A stretch of 64,000 nt of DNA from Chloroflexota bacterium. GTDB taxonomy: Bacteria > Chloroflexota > Dormibacteria > Dormibacterales > Dormibacteraceae. The notes below the pieces were generated by a model, which was not told the origin of the DNA, made no database searches, and saw only the letters and a program-made list of their open reading frames with translations. Location: contig VBDR01000024.1 in the NCBI GenBank assembly GCA_005882135.1, positions 1-64,000 on the forward strand, given 5' to 3'. Below are positions 33,445 to 41,186 of this stretch, one piece after another. The position numbers and the translations under genes were made by a program. Numbering within the stretch: the stretch's first letter is position 1; each line of letters starts with the position of its first letter.

Positions 33445-34739
33445 CGGAGGTAGCCCGCCGCCAGAACTCCGACCGCAGCCGACATCAACACCAGCAATCC
33501 CACCAGGCTCAAACAGCTCATCGACTTTTTCGCCACCGGCTTGACAGGCGGCGTCGGGTTGTAGACCACGTGAGGCTGGGGCATGGCCGCCGCAGGTTGC
33601 GAGATCGCGATACCGATCGGGGTTGCAGGGAGCGCGTTGGGCGGCGTCGTGTTGGGGACCATGCGCGACAGGTCGGCGCCAGGCTCGAGGCTGTGTTCCC
33701 AGCCCGGGCACATCTCGTCGGCGACGCGCGACATCGCGCGGTCGAACTCTTGTCCGGTCTGGAACCTGTCCTCGGGTCGCTTTGAAAGCGCCTTCAGGAT
33801 CAGCTGCTCGAGCTCGGGATTGAGCCCCGGACGAAAAACCGACGGAGGTTTCGGCGGCGCCTGGACGTGCTTCGCCATGAGCGTGAAAGGACCATCCGCA
33901 TCCGACGCGGTGAATGGAGGCTGGCCCGCGACGAGCTCGTAGAAGATGATCCCTGCCGAATAGAGGTCGCTCCGTCCGTCGACCTTGCTTGAAGCCGCCT
34001 GCTCGGGGGACATGTACTGCGGCGTGCCGACGGTGGTCCCGGTCTTGGTTGTGGTGCCACCTAGCCCCGTGTCGTCCATGAGCCGCGCGATCCCGAAATC
34101 AGCGACCTTGACCATGCCCTCGTCGGAGATGAGCACGTTCTCCGGCTTCATATCGCGGTGGACGATGGCGTGGCGGTGCGCGTAATCAAGCGCTTGCAGG
34201 ACCCCGTGCATGACCGCGAAGACCTGCGGCGGGGGCAGCGGCGTCTGATTCATCCAGTCGCGCAGCGACCGGCCCCGGACGAACTCCAGGACGAGGTAGT
34301 TGATGTCGCCCATCAGCTCCATGTCGTGGACCTGGACGAGATTGGGGTGGCTCGTCCGCGCCATCACCTGGGCCTCCTGCAGGAAGCGTCGCAGCGAGAC
34401 CGGGTCGGCCGACTGGATGAGCTCTTTGATCGCGACCTCGCGGTCGAGACCTGGTTGCTCGGCCAGGTACACAGCGCCCATGCCCCCGCGACCGAGCACG
34501 CTTTTGACCCTGTACTTGCCGATGTAGCGCTCGCCCGGGACCTGGGGGGGCGTGTTGATCGCGGCGACCGGCGGCGGGGGTGTTGCCGGCGGCGGCACAG
34601 GGATCAGGCGCATCGTTGCGGCGATATCGGGTGGTGCGCCGGCTGGCGGCGGCAGAGAAGACTCGGCCTCTGGCGACGGCGCCGATCCCGGGACCGGCGG
34701 GTGGGGCGGAGTCTTTGGCGGCTGACCGGAATCGGTCAT
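33441..34739 (-). CDS. PknB-type Ser/Thr protein kinase with C-terminal anchor
   Basis: A 432-residue eukaryotic-like kinase. A Pro-rich N-terminal region (1-70) precedes the kinase domain (about 72-340): Gly loop LGRGGMGAVYLA, Lys in VAIKEL, catalytic loop HRDMKPEN, DFG, and MSPEQ in the activation loop. A Pro-rich linker and one membrane helix at the extreme C-terminus (SLVGLLVLMSAAVGVLAAGYL) leave no extracellular sensor; PASTA repeats are absent. It overlaps the cyclase stop by 4 nt on the opposite strand. Whether the cyclase and kinase share a pathway is speculation. TAGGCT lies 9 nt before the ATG. Confidence 0.92.
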   Translation of the reverse strand: MTDSGQPPKTPPHPPVPGSAPSPEAESSLPPPAGAPPDIAATMRLIPVPPPATPPPPVAAINTPPQVPGERYIGKYRVKSVLGRGGMGAVYLAEQPGLDREVAIKELIQSADPVSLRRFLQEAQVMARTSHPNLVQVHDMELMGDINYLVLEFVRGRSLRDWMNQTPLPPPQVFAVMHGVLQALDYAHRHAIVHRDMKPENVLISDEGMVKVADFGIARLMDDTGLGGTTTKTGTTVGTPQYMSPEQAASSKVDGRSDLYSAGIIFYELVAGQPPFTASDADGPFTLMAKHVQAPPKPPSVFRPGLNPELEQLILKALSKRPEDRFQTGQEFDRAMSRVADEMCPGWEHSLEPGADLSRMVPNTTPPNALPATPIGIAISQPAAAMPQPHVVYNPTPPVKPVAKKSMSCLSLVGLLVLMSAAVGVLAAGYLR

Positions 34740-34825
34740 CTCGCCGCGAGCCTAACAGAGTACGTTCCAGCCGGTGCCCGTCCGCTAACCCTGGCGGGGC
34801 TATGGCGTTTTCGGGTCATTGCACC

Positions 34826-34860
34826 CATAATCTGGCCCGCAACAGCCACCCAACAGGAGG
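34826..34860 (+). promoter_or_regulatory. -10 element and strong ribosome site of the Tic20-like gene
   Basis: CATAAT (34826-34831) would start transcription near 34838, leaving a short leader with a full AGGAGG at 34855-34860, 10 nt before the ATG. Most genes here lack such a ribosome site. Confidence 0.45.
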
Positions 34861-34870
34861 AGATTGATCC

Positions 34871-35269
34871 ATGTCTCAGATGCCCCCACCGCCGCCCAGC
34901 CAGCCGGCACCCGTGGGCGGAACACCGAGCACAGCTGGAAGCAACAAGAAGACCTACACGATCCTGGCGTATGTCCTGGGTTGGCTTGGTGGCCTGATCT
35001 TTCTGTTCGTGGGCAAGGACGACCCCGACGTCAAGTGGAATGCCGCCAACTCCCTGCTCATCTTTGGCGGGCTGAGCGTGGTCATGATCGTGCTGAGCTT
35101 CATTCCACCCGTGTTCTTCCTCGTCTACGTCCTCTGGCTGGTCGGTCTTGTTTACTGGGTGATCTTTCTCGTCAAGGCTTTGCAGGGCAACGGTGAGCGC
35201 ATCCCGGCGCCTGGGATCAGCAATTTTCTGAGCCCGTACGTCGATCAGGTGGCGAACGCCGTCAAGTAG
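34871..35269 (+). CDS. Small Tic20/DUF4870-like membrane protein
   Basis: A 132-residue membrane protein with a Pro-rich N-terminal tail (MSQMPPPPPSQPAP) and three to four hydrophobic segments: TILAYVLGWLGGLIFLFV, LLIFGGLSVVMIVLSFI and FFLVYVLWLVGLVYWVIFLV. KWNAANSLLIFG between the first two is the DUF4870 family signature (usually H-A-x-Q-A/N). The role of this family is unknown. It is a single-gene transcript bounded by its own promoter region and a textbook terminator, with a full AGGAGG ribosome site, so it is probably abundant. Confidence 0.83.
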   Translation: MSQMPPPPPSQPAPVGGTPSTAGSNKKTYTILAYVLGWLGGLIFLFVGKDDPDVKWNAANSLLIFGGLSVVMIVLSFIPPVFFLVYVLWLVGLVYWVIFLVKALQGNGERIPAPGISNFLSPYVDQVANAVK

Positions 35270-35286
35270 TCAGGATTTCGCTCCAG

Positions 35287-35317
35287 GGCCCCGCCTTCAG
35301 GCGGGGCCTTTTCTTTT
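35287..35317 (+). terminator. Intrinsic terminator of the Tic20-like gene
   Basis: Perfect 9-bp G+C-rich stem (35287-35295 with 35300-35308, TTCA tetraloop) followed by a T-rich run to 35317. It lies 18 nt past the stop and reaches the stop codon of the convergent coiled-coil gene. It is the only classical intrinsic terminator I see in the window. Confidence 0.88.
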
Positions 35318-35597
35318 ACTCGGCGGCCAATCGCTGGACCGCACGCTCGATGCCCGCTCGAAGCTCGTCGCGCTCTTCACGAAGCTGATTCGCCTCGGCC
35401 CGCGCCGACGCGAGCTGGTAGCGAAGTCGCTCGATCTCGTCCTGCAGCTCGCGGACGCGTGGGTCGGGCCCGCCGGCATTGGACTGGGCGTCCGCGAGAT
35501 CGAGCTTGAGACGTTCCACGGCGACCTTCAGCTCGCGTCTTTCCGCGAGCAGATCCTGGACGAGCGACTCAGACGGCCTGGTCTGCTCTTTTGACAT
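35316..35597 (-). CDS. Small coiled-coil protein, unknown
   Basis: A 93-residue protein from the ATG at 35597 (MSKEQTRPSE). Almost the whole sequence is a heptad-patterned, charge-rich helix (RVRELQDEIERLRYQL, then EANQLREERDELRAGIERAVQRL), so it should form a parallel or antiparallel coiled coil. No enzymatic motif is seen. It is the last gene of a three-gene minus-strand unit with the 98-residue protein and the radical SAM enzyme, overlapping the former by 29 nt. Confidence 0.72.
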   Translation of the reverse strand: MSKEQTRPSESLVQDLLAERRELKVAVERLKLDLADAQSNAGGPDPRVRELQDEIERLRYQLASARAEANQLREERDELRAGIERAVQRLAAE

Positions 35598-35865
35598 AGC
35601 GACATAGTCCGGGCTGGAACTCGCGGAGACGAAGATGTTCCATCTCGCCGCGAAGGTAGCGGGCCTTGATGTCAAGGCTCGCGATGCCTTTTGCCGCTTC
35701 GAAGGGAAAACGGTAGAGCTTGCCCGAGTCGACAAGCATGCAGAGAGAAAGCTGCTCGCCGTCCTTCTCCAGGACGTGTTTGTAGCAGGGCACGGTCCGG
35801 CGGGCGATCTCCATCTTCTTGAGGCCGGCGACCTTGCCGGCCAGCACATCGATGGGACTGCGCAT
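35569..35865 (-). CDS. Protein of unknown function downstream of radical SAM gene
   Basis: A 98-residue protein with a mixed alpha/beta look (MEIARRTVPCYKHVLEKDGEQ and ASLDIKARYLRGEMEHLRL, each part of a longer run). Cys at VPCYKH, SLCMLV and GLCRYV could be chance. It begins 10 nt after the stop of the radical SAM gene and overlaps the coiled-coil gene, so it belongs to that operon and probably to the same LexA-type control. I do not recognise it. Confidence 0.68.
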   Translation of the reverse strand: MRSPIDVLAGKVAGLKKMEIARRTVPCYKHVLEKDGEQLSLCMLVDSGKLYRFPFEAAKGIASLDIKARYLRGEMEHLRLREFQPGLCRYVKRADQAV

Positions 35866-35875
35866 GCGTTGAATG

Positions 35876-36796
35876 CTAATTCAGCAGGGTCAACTGTTCG
35901 GGTTCTGGCGGCGGTTTGAGAATGACGCGGCGCCGGTCCGAGACCCCGTGGTGGGAGCGAAGGCGCGCGACCTCATGCATCGTCTTCTCGCCAAACGACG
36001 GCGGAAGGTATGCGCGATCCCGGTACGCCTGCTCATAACGCGGCACCAGCTCCGGCCAGTGCCGGTTGAGCACCGACATGAAGTGCTCGCGCGTCCCATC
36101 CTTCAGGTGCAGCATGCCCGCCCAGAGGCCGGTGGCGCCCGCCGCCCGTGCGGCCTTGACCACCGCCTCGAGCTGGTCTGGCCGGTCGGTGAGCCCGGGG
36201 AGGATGGGCGCCATGCCGACTCCGACGTCGATGCCGGCCGCGACGAGCCTTTCGATCGCGCGTAGGCGCTGTCGCGGGTGCGCGGTGCCAGGCTCTGTTT
36301 TCCGCCAGATCTCATCGTCCAGGGTTGGGATGCTGAAGGTGATGTGCACCTCGGCGCGCCGCGCGAGCGCCGACAGCACGTCGATGTCGCGAACGATCAT
36401 CGGGCCGCGCGTGATCATCGCCGCGGGATTTGCAAAGTCGCGCAGCGTCTCGAGGCACTGGCGCGTCAGCCGGTACCTGCCTTCGGCCGGCTGATAGGGG
36501 TCGGTGGCGGCGCCGATGACCACGGTCTCTTTGCGCCATGAGCGACGCGAGAGCTCGCTGCGGAGGACTGCGGCGACGTTCGTTTTGATGCGTACGGTGC
36601 GGCCGTAGCGGTCGTCAGAGGGGCGGTCGGCCCGGAGCTCGAAGGCGCGCACATAGCAGAAGGCGCATCGGTGCTCGCATCCCGTATAGGGGTTCAGAGA
36701 CCAGGAGAAGCCCATGTTCTTGACCGGGTTGAGCGCCGACTTGCACTCGACCTCGAGGTAGTCGACTTCGACCAGCCTGGGCTCCGGAGCCGCCAC
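35876..36796 (-). CDS. Radical SAM enzyme, SplB/Rv2578c-like
   Basis: A 306-residue radical SAM protein. The cluster motif is C-x3-C-x2-C in YTGCEHRCAFCYV, followed by VVIGAATDPYQPAEG and ITRGPMIVRDIDVL, which place it with the spore photoproduct lyase-like/Rv2578c group. It lacks an obvious C-terminal Fe-S extension. The real substrate is unknown; DNA repair is suggested by the family and by the LexA-type box immediately upstream. The GTG start is 6 nt after a TAACAT -10, so the mRNA is likely leaderless. Two small genes follow in the same unit. Confidence 0.87.
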   Translation of the reverse strand: MAAPEPRLVEVDYLEVECKSALNPVKNMGFSWSLNPYTGCEHRCAFCYVRAFELRADRPSDDRYGRTVRIKTNVAAVLRSELSRRSWRKETVVIGAATDPYQPAEGRYRLTRQCLETLRDFANPAAMITRGPMIVRDIDVLSALARRAEVHITFSIPTLDDEIWRKTEPGTAHPRQRLRAIERLVAAGIDVGVGMAPILPGLTDRPDQLEAVVKAARAAGATGLWAGMLHLKDGTREHFMSVLNRHWPELVPRYEQAYRDRAYLPPSFGEKTMHEVARLRSHHGVSDRRRVILKPPPEPEQLTLLN

Positions 36797-36802
36797 CAGG
36801 TA

Positions 36803-36832
36803 ATGTTAGAACAAATGTTCGAGCCTTAACAA
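36803..36832 (-). promoter_or_regulatory. Promoter with LexA/SOS-type box
   Basis: On the minus strand TCGAAC-N4-GTTCTA (36822-36807) differs by one base from the actinobacterial SOS consensus TCGAAC-N4-GTTCGA. It lies between a -35-like TTGTTA (36832-36827) and a -10 TAACAT (36808-36803), which is 6 nt before the GTG at 36796. A repressor bound there would cover the spacer. The box is in the 76-bp gap after nth. Confidence 0.65.
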
Positions 36833-36872
36833 CCTGAGTTGTAGGCGCCCCCCTTGTGCGGTTGGATGCCCG

Positions 36873-37631
36873 TCAGGCTGGCCGGTTGGGGGTGGGCACC
36901 GGCCGGGAGGAGGGTGGGCCCGCGATAGATGCAGCGGGTGCCGGGCGGCGGCGCTTGGGGCGCACCAGGGAGGACGGGCAGAAATCGTTGAGCACGCACT
37001 CTTCGCACCTCGGCCGGCGCGCCACGCAGACCCGGCGCCCGTGGAGGATCAGCCGCAGCGAGAGCCCGGTCCATTCCTCTTTGGGCACCGTCGAGCAGAC
37101 CTGGTACTCGATCTTCACCGGGTCCTTGGTCGCGACCAGCCCCAGCCGGTTGGTCAGGCGGATCACGTGGGTGTCGACGGCAAACCCCGGCACGCCAAAA
37201 CCCGCGCCCAGGATGACGTTGGCCGTCTTGCGGCCGATGCCCGGGATCTTGACGAGGTCTTCCATCTTGTTTGGCACCTCGCCGCCGAACAGCTCGACCA
37301 GCTTGCGGCTCGCGGCGATGATGCGCTTCGTCTTGGCGCGAAAGAAGCCGGTTGGCTTGATCAGGGTCTCGACGACGGCCGGATCGGCCGCAGCCAGGTC
37401 TTCCGCGGTCGGATAACGCCGAAACAGCTCTGGGCTGACGAGGTTCACCGACCGGTCCGTCGTCTGCGCCGAAAGGATGGTGGCGATGAGGAGCTGAAAC
37501 GGATTCTCATGCGAGAGCTCGGTGGCCGCCGGATAGAGGTCGCGCAGCCGCTCGACCGTCAGCCTGGCCCGCGTCCGGGCGCCGCGCGGGGGCGGCGGCA
37601 CCATCCACGACTTCTTGGTCTTAGGAGCCAA
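36873..37631 (-). CDS. nth: Endonuclease III
   Basis: Bifunctional DNA glycosylase/AP lyase for oxidised pyrimidines in base-excision repair. The 252 residues show the helix-hairpin-helix LVKIPGIGRKTANVIL with the catalytic Lys, the catalytic Asp in AVDTHVIRL, and the four-Cys Fe-S loop in CVARRPRCEECVLNDFC. A Lys/Arg/Pro-rich tail of about 30 residues follows and is not part of the family core. It overlaps the end of the YqeY gene by 11 nt. Confidence 0.93.
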   Translation of the reverse strand: MAPKTKKSWMVPPPPRGARTRARLTVERLRDLYPAATELSHENPFQLLIATILSAQTTDRSVNLVSPELFRRYPTAEDLAAADPAVVETLIKPTGFFRAKTKRIIAASRKLVELFGGEVPNKMEDLVKIPGIGRKTANVILGAGFGVPGFAVDTHVIRLTNRLGLVATKDPVKIEYQVCSTVPKEEWTGLSLRLILHGRRVCVARRPRCEECVLNDFCPSSLVRPKRRRPAPAASIAGPPSSRPVPTPNRPA

Positions 37632-38088
37632 GCAGCCTGCGCGCTACCGCCGCGACCTGGGTTCCGTCCGCCCTGCCGGCCAGGCGCGCGGTGGCGGCTT
37701 TCATCACGAGCCCGAATCCCTTCGGGCCGTCAGGCTTGACCTCAGCGATCACCGCTCGCACCTCCGCCTCGATCTCCTGCTCGCTCAGTGCGGCCGGAAG
37801 AAAGCCTCGGAGCACCCCCATCTCCGCCTCTTCGCGCCGCGCGGACTCTTCGCGGCCCGCTTTGCGGTAGACGGCGATCGCCTCTTCCCGGCGCTTGACC
37901 TCTTTGCGAGCGACGCGGACAACGAGCTCGTCGTTGATGTTTCCAGCGCCCGGACCTTCCTTGCTCGCACGCACCAACTCGCTCTTGAGAAGCGAAAGCG
38001 TGCCCAGGGCGACATCGTCGCGGCGCCTGCGCGCTTCGACCATTTCAGCCTGAATCCGGTCGTAAAACGTCACCGTCGGGATTGTCAC
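37621..38088 (-). CDS. GatB/YqeY-domain protein
   Basis: A 155-residue YqeY protein, a helical domain also found at the C-terminus of GatB that is thought to bind tRNA. I choose the GTG at 38088 (MTIPTVTFYDRIQAEM); the frame is open further upstream without family-like sequence. Motifs: GTLSLLKSELVRA, EVKRREEAIAVYRKAGR, GFLPAALSEQEIEAEV and GLVMKAATARLAGRADG. It overlaps nth, and the divergent proline-rich gene begins 34 bp away across the palindrome CCGATAATCGG (38106-38116). Confidence 0.85.
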   Translation of the reverse strand: MTIPTVTFYDRIQAEMVEARRRRDDVALGTLSLLKSELVRASKEGPGAGNINDELVVRVARKEVKRREEAIAVYRKAGREESARREEAEMGVLRGFLPAALSEQEIEAEVRAVIAEVKPDGPKGFGLVMKAATARLAGRADGTQVAAVARRLLGS

Positions 38089-38105
38089 ACATGGGGGACC
38101 GATCC

Positions 38106-38116
38106 CCGATAATCGG
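38106..38116. promoter_or_regulatory. Palindromic -10 region between YqeY and proline-rich gene
   Basis: CCGATAATCGG is an 11-bp palindrome with a central A. It gives GATAAT on the plus strand, 9 nt before the ATG at 38123, and GATTAT on the minus strand, 20 nt before the GTG at 38088. Confidence 0.42.
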
Positions 38117-38122
38117 CAGCCT

Positions 38123-38959
38123 ATGGCGTACCTCCTGGCCGGTCCCCTGGTCGCGATCGTCGGCATCGTGGCCGTCTTTTTCGTGCTGCGACGCAAATCG
38201 GTCGAGAAGCGCTCCATGTATTCGGCGCGGCGCTCCCAGATCGAACACAAGGTACGAGCCGCGCGGCAGCGCACCCTGACGCCTCGAGGTCATGCGGAGA
38301 AGCTGGCCGAACCAGCTCCGGGCGCCGCCTCACCGTTCGCCCAAACACAGGTTCAGCCGACCGTCGCCTACCAGGCTCCCGCCTACGAGGCGCCGCCGGT
38401 CGCCCCGCCGTCTGCCCCCCCGCCGCCAAGACCGGAGCAGGCTCCCAGCTCACCTCCATGGGAGCAGCCGAGCATTCCGCCACCGGCGCCGAGCACGTTC
38501 GACTTCCCGCACGCAGCACCCGAGGCTTACCCGCCGGCGCCGGCGGAGCCGTTCCGGCCCACGCCCGAGCCCACACCCATTCCCGCCTCGAGCGAGCCTG
38601 CGTGGACGCCCGCTCCGCGCGCTGCCGAACCGGCGGCCGCGCCGGAACCGGTCGCGCCGGCCGCTTCCGCCGCCACGTCCACCTCGGCCGCGGGGTCGTG
38701 GTCGGTCGTCAACTCCAGCAAGGAGCCTGAGCTCAGCGCCGAGCCCGACTCGAAGCGCAAGAGGAAGGATGCTGGCGGGCCGACTTCGGCTTGGCAGCTG
38801 GCGTCAGGCGAGGCCCCCGGCCTCGAGTCAGACGAGCCCGAGGCCAAGCGCTCGAGCGGAACCATCATGGCGGTCGCTCAGTACGCGGTGCTGGTGGTCG
38901 GCCTGGTCATGGTCTTGATCGGCGTCCTGGTCATGGTCGCCAACTCACGCCCGACTTAG
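38123..38959 (+). CDS. Proline/alanine-rich protein with two terminal membrane helices
   Basis: A 278-residue protein with no recognised domain. An N-terminal membrane helix (LLAGPLVAIVGIVAVFFVL), a short basic region (RRKSVEKRSMYSARRSQIEH) and about 150 residues of Pro, Ala, Glu and Ser in low-complexity order are followed by a second membrane helix near the C-terminus (AQYAVLVVGLVMVLIGVLVMV). The Pro-rich region could span the wall or tether the two helices. Its end overlaps cofD on the other strand by 15 nt. Confidence 0.72.
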   Translation: MAYLLAGPLVAIVGIVAVFFVLRRKSVEKRSMYSARRSQIEHKVRAARQRTLTPRGHAEKLAEPAPGAASPFAQTQVQPTVAYQAPAYEAPPVAPPSAPPPPRPEQAPSSPPWEQPSIPPPAPSTFDFPHAAPEAYPPAPAEPFRPTPEPTPIPASSEPAWTPAPRAAEPAAAPEPVAPAASAATSTSAAGSWSVVNSSKEPELSAEPDSKRKRKDAGGPTSAWQLASGEAPGLESDEPEAKRSSGTIMAVAQYAVLVVGLVMVLIGVLVMVANSRPT

Positions 38960-39850
38960 TCTCAAGACAGACTCGGCCAGCCCGCGCCCGCCGTCACGCA
39001 TGATCGTGTCGCGGATGATCGTGCGGTAACCAAGATCTTCGATCGCGCCGGCGAGGTTGCGATCGCGCTCGTCGAGCACGAAGCCCGTCGCCACGCCTCG
39101 ATACATGCGCGCAACTTCCACCGGGTCGGGATCGTGGCCGAGTGCTCGCATCATCTCGACCGTGGGCCCTTTCAAGGCGGCGCCGCCGACGATTGGCGTC
39201 ACGGCGATGGTGCGGTCGGGACGAATCAGGTCGGCGGCGAGCTGCAGGATCGGAGCGATCGAGATCAGTGGGTTCGAAGGACCGATGATCACGAGATCAG
39301 CCTCGCCCAACGTGCTCGCCACCTCGGCCGACGGCCTGGCCGCCTTGGCGCCTGCGAATTCGACGCCCAGGAGCCGGGGCTGCAGACGCTCGCGCACGTA
39401 GTACTGCTGGAAAGAGAGCTCACCTTGGTCGGTGCTGAACCGGGTTCGCACCGGGTCATCCGTCATGGGAAGCACTCGTCCTGCGATGCCGAACCGCCGG
39501 CACAGCGCGAGCGTGATCGCGGTCAGCGTACCGCCTCGCCGCAGCATGTCGGTGCGCAGGACATGCATGGCGAAGTCCCTGTCGCCGATGTGAAACCAGG
39601 TCTCCTCGCCGGCTTCGGCAAGACTCTCGAGTACGTGGAACGTGTCGCCTTCGACCCCGTATCCGGCTTTCTGGTTGAAGACCCCGGCCAGGCGGTAGAT
39701 GACCGCATCGATGTCGGGACAGACCAGAAGGCCCCAGAACTCGTCGTCGTCGGCGGTGTTGGCGATCACCGTCAGGTCGTCATCGGGGGCGATGTCCTGG
39801 ATTCCCGCCGCCAGCGCGGCGCCCCCGGTGCCACCCGCGAGCACGACCAC
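38945..39850 (-). CDS. cofD: 2-phospho-L-lactate transferase (F420-0 synthesis)
   Basis: Joins the phospholactyl (or enolpyruvyl) group of the CofC product to the deazaflavin FO, giving (dehydro-)F420-0. The 301 residues begin with VVLAGGTGGAALAAGI and show IANTADDDEFWGLLVCPDIDAVIY, IGDRDFAMHVLRTDMLRRG, GPSNPLISIAPIL and a terminal region MRDGGRG typical of CofD/FbiA. It is the last gene of the F420 operon, 2 nt after cofE. Confidence 0.93.
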   Translation of the reverse strand: MVVLAGGTGGAALAAGIQDIAPDDDLTVIANTADDDEFWGLLVCPDIDAVIYRLAGVFNQKAGYGVEGDTFHVLESLAEAGEETWFHIGDRDFAMHVLRTDMLRRGGTLTAITLALCRRFGIAGRVLPMTDDPVRTRFSTDQGELSFQQYYVRERLQPRLLGVEFAGAKAARPSAEVASTLGEADLVIIGPSNPLISIAPILQLAADLIRPDRTIAVTPIVGGAALKGPTVEMMRALGHDPDPVEVARMYRGVATGFVLDERDRNLAGAIEDLGYRTIIRDTIMRDGGRGLAESVLRLSRA

Positions 39851-39852
39851 CT

Positions 39853-40590
39853 TCAGCGGAAGAGATCCTCGGCCTGCGGACGGATGAGATCGCGCCCGCT
39901 ACCGCTGCCCCTCAGCTCGAGGCCACGCACGATGACCGCGGGAGTGCGGTTGGTCTTTCCCATCACGAGCCCGGCGCCGGCCGCGATATCGTCCGCGATC
40001 GCAAGCACGGTCGCACGCAGCGGCTCGCCATCGTCATCCAGCGTGCCGCGAAGATCGACTGTGGCCGGCATCCCGGCGACGCCGAGGGCAACGTTCACGA
40101 TGCCAAGCCTCCACGGGCGGCCGAAGGTGTCGGAGATGATGACGCCGACCTCAACACCGGTGAGCTCCTGCAGGCGCACCCGCAGGCGCTTGGCGCTGGC
40201 ATCCGGGTCGACTGGCAGCAGCGTCAGCTTGTCGTGGCCTCCGACATTCGAATGGTCCACTCCAGCGTTGGCGCTTACATAACCCTGTCGGGTTTCGGTG
40301 ATGAGCACGCGTTCCGACCGCAGCACACGCACGCTCTCGTCGAGCACGACCTGGACCATGCGCGGATCCGGGTTCGCGATCAGGCCGCCTGCGATCCGCA
40401 CCGCGTCTTCGCCGGCGACGACAGCGGCAAGATCGATGAGCCGGCCCTCGGCCTTGGACACCACCTTCTGGGCCATGACGAGGACGTCGCCCGGCTGGAA
40501 CTTCGCGTGTGCGCTCAACAGTTGAGCCAGGTCGTCGCCAGACCGCACCTCAGGCAGGCCCTCGACGCCGATCAGCTCGAGGGATTTCAC
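39853..40590 (-). CDS. cofE: Coenzyme F420-0:L-glutamate ligase
   Basis: Adds gamma-linked glutamates to F420-0 using GTP. The 245 residues correspond to the archaeal-type CofE core: GVEGLPEVRSGDDLA, VVMAQKVVSKAEGRLI, RGYVSANAGVDHSNV-like block, and IISDTFGRPWRLGIVNVALG. The mycobacterial homologue FbiB carries a second, FMN-binding domain that reduces dehydro-F420; that domain is missing here. The start overlaps the cofC stop by 4 nt. Confidence 0.92.
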   Translation of the reverse strand: MKSLELIGVEGLPEVRSGDDLAQLLSAHAKFQPGDVLVMAQKVVSKAEGRLIDLAAVVAGEDAVRIAGGLIANPDPRMVQVVLDESVRVLRSERVLITETRQGYVSANAGVDHSNVGGHDKLTLLPVDPDASAKRLRVRLQELTGVEVGVIISDTFGRPWRLGIVNVALGVAGMPATVDLRGTLDDDGEPLRATVLAIADDIAAGAGLVMGKTNRTPAVIVRGLELRGSGSGRDLIRPQAEDLFR

Positions 40591-41186
40591 ACCGCGCGGC
40601 TGAGACGTGCCAGGTCGGAAGGCTCGTCGAGGTCGAGCGCCAACGGGTCCGAATGATGGACCGCGAAACGCACGCCTTTTGCCTCAGCCTCCGCACGGAA
40701 CCTGGCCAGTGAGTCGTCGCCGAAATGCATGGCGATCGCGCCGGGCGGGCGCAGGTAGAGGGCGTTGGTCCCGCCGCGGCCGATGGCAGGCACGGCGATG
40801 GCGATCGGGGGCTTGAGCCTCGCCGCCGAGTCGAGCAGCTTGCGAACCGCGGCCTCGGTCACGAGGGGCAGGTCGCTGGACAGCAGGAGCACCGCGCCGG
40901 CGCCCGCCTCCACGGCTCGTTTCAGGCCGCGCTCGGCGGCGATGTTCTGGCCTTCTTCGCGTGGTTCGAGCAGAACATCGGCGCCCCACGACGCCGCTAT
41001 CTCCGACACCTCCTCGCCGCCCGCGACGACGAGCACGTGGTCGCCCGCGGCGGCGGCACGCACCGCAAGCTGAGCGTTCCTCCGAGCGAGTGCGCGGCGA
41101 GACTTGATCCCCATCGCGGGGCGCAGGCGTTGCTTGGCCGAGTCGAAGTCCTTGACCAGGACGACGACCCAGGTTGTTACTGCCAC
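40587..41186 (-). CDS. cofC: 2-phospho-L-lactate (or PEP) guanylyltransferase
   Basis: Activates 2-phospholactate or phosphoenolpyruvate with GTP for F420 synthesis. The 199 residues have the nucleotidyltransferase fold: [36 protein letters not shown] and [25 protein letters not shown] (two adjacent blocks). CofC uses phospholactate in archaea while actinobacterial FbiD uses PEP; sequence does not settle which applies. It overlaps fgd by 10 nt and cofE by 4 nt. Confidence 0.9.
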   Translation of the reverse strand: MAVTTWVVVLVKDFDSAKQRLRPAMGIKSRRALARRNAQLAVRAAAAGDHVLVVAGGEEVSEIAASWGADVLLEPREEGQNIAAERGLKRAVEAGAGAVLLLSSDLPLVTEAAVRKLLDSAARLKPPIAIAVPAIGRGGTNALYLRPPGAIAMHFGDDSLARFRAEAEAKGVRFAVHHSDPLALDLDEPSDLARLSRAV

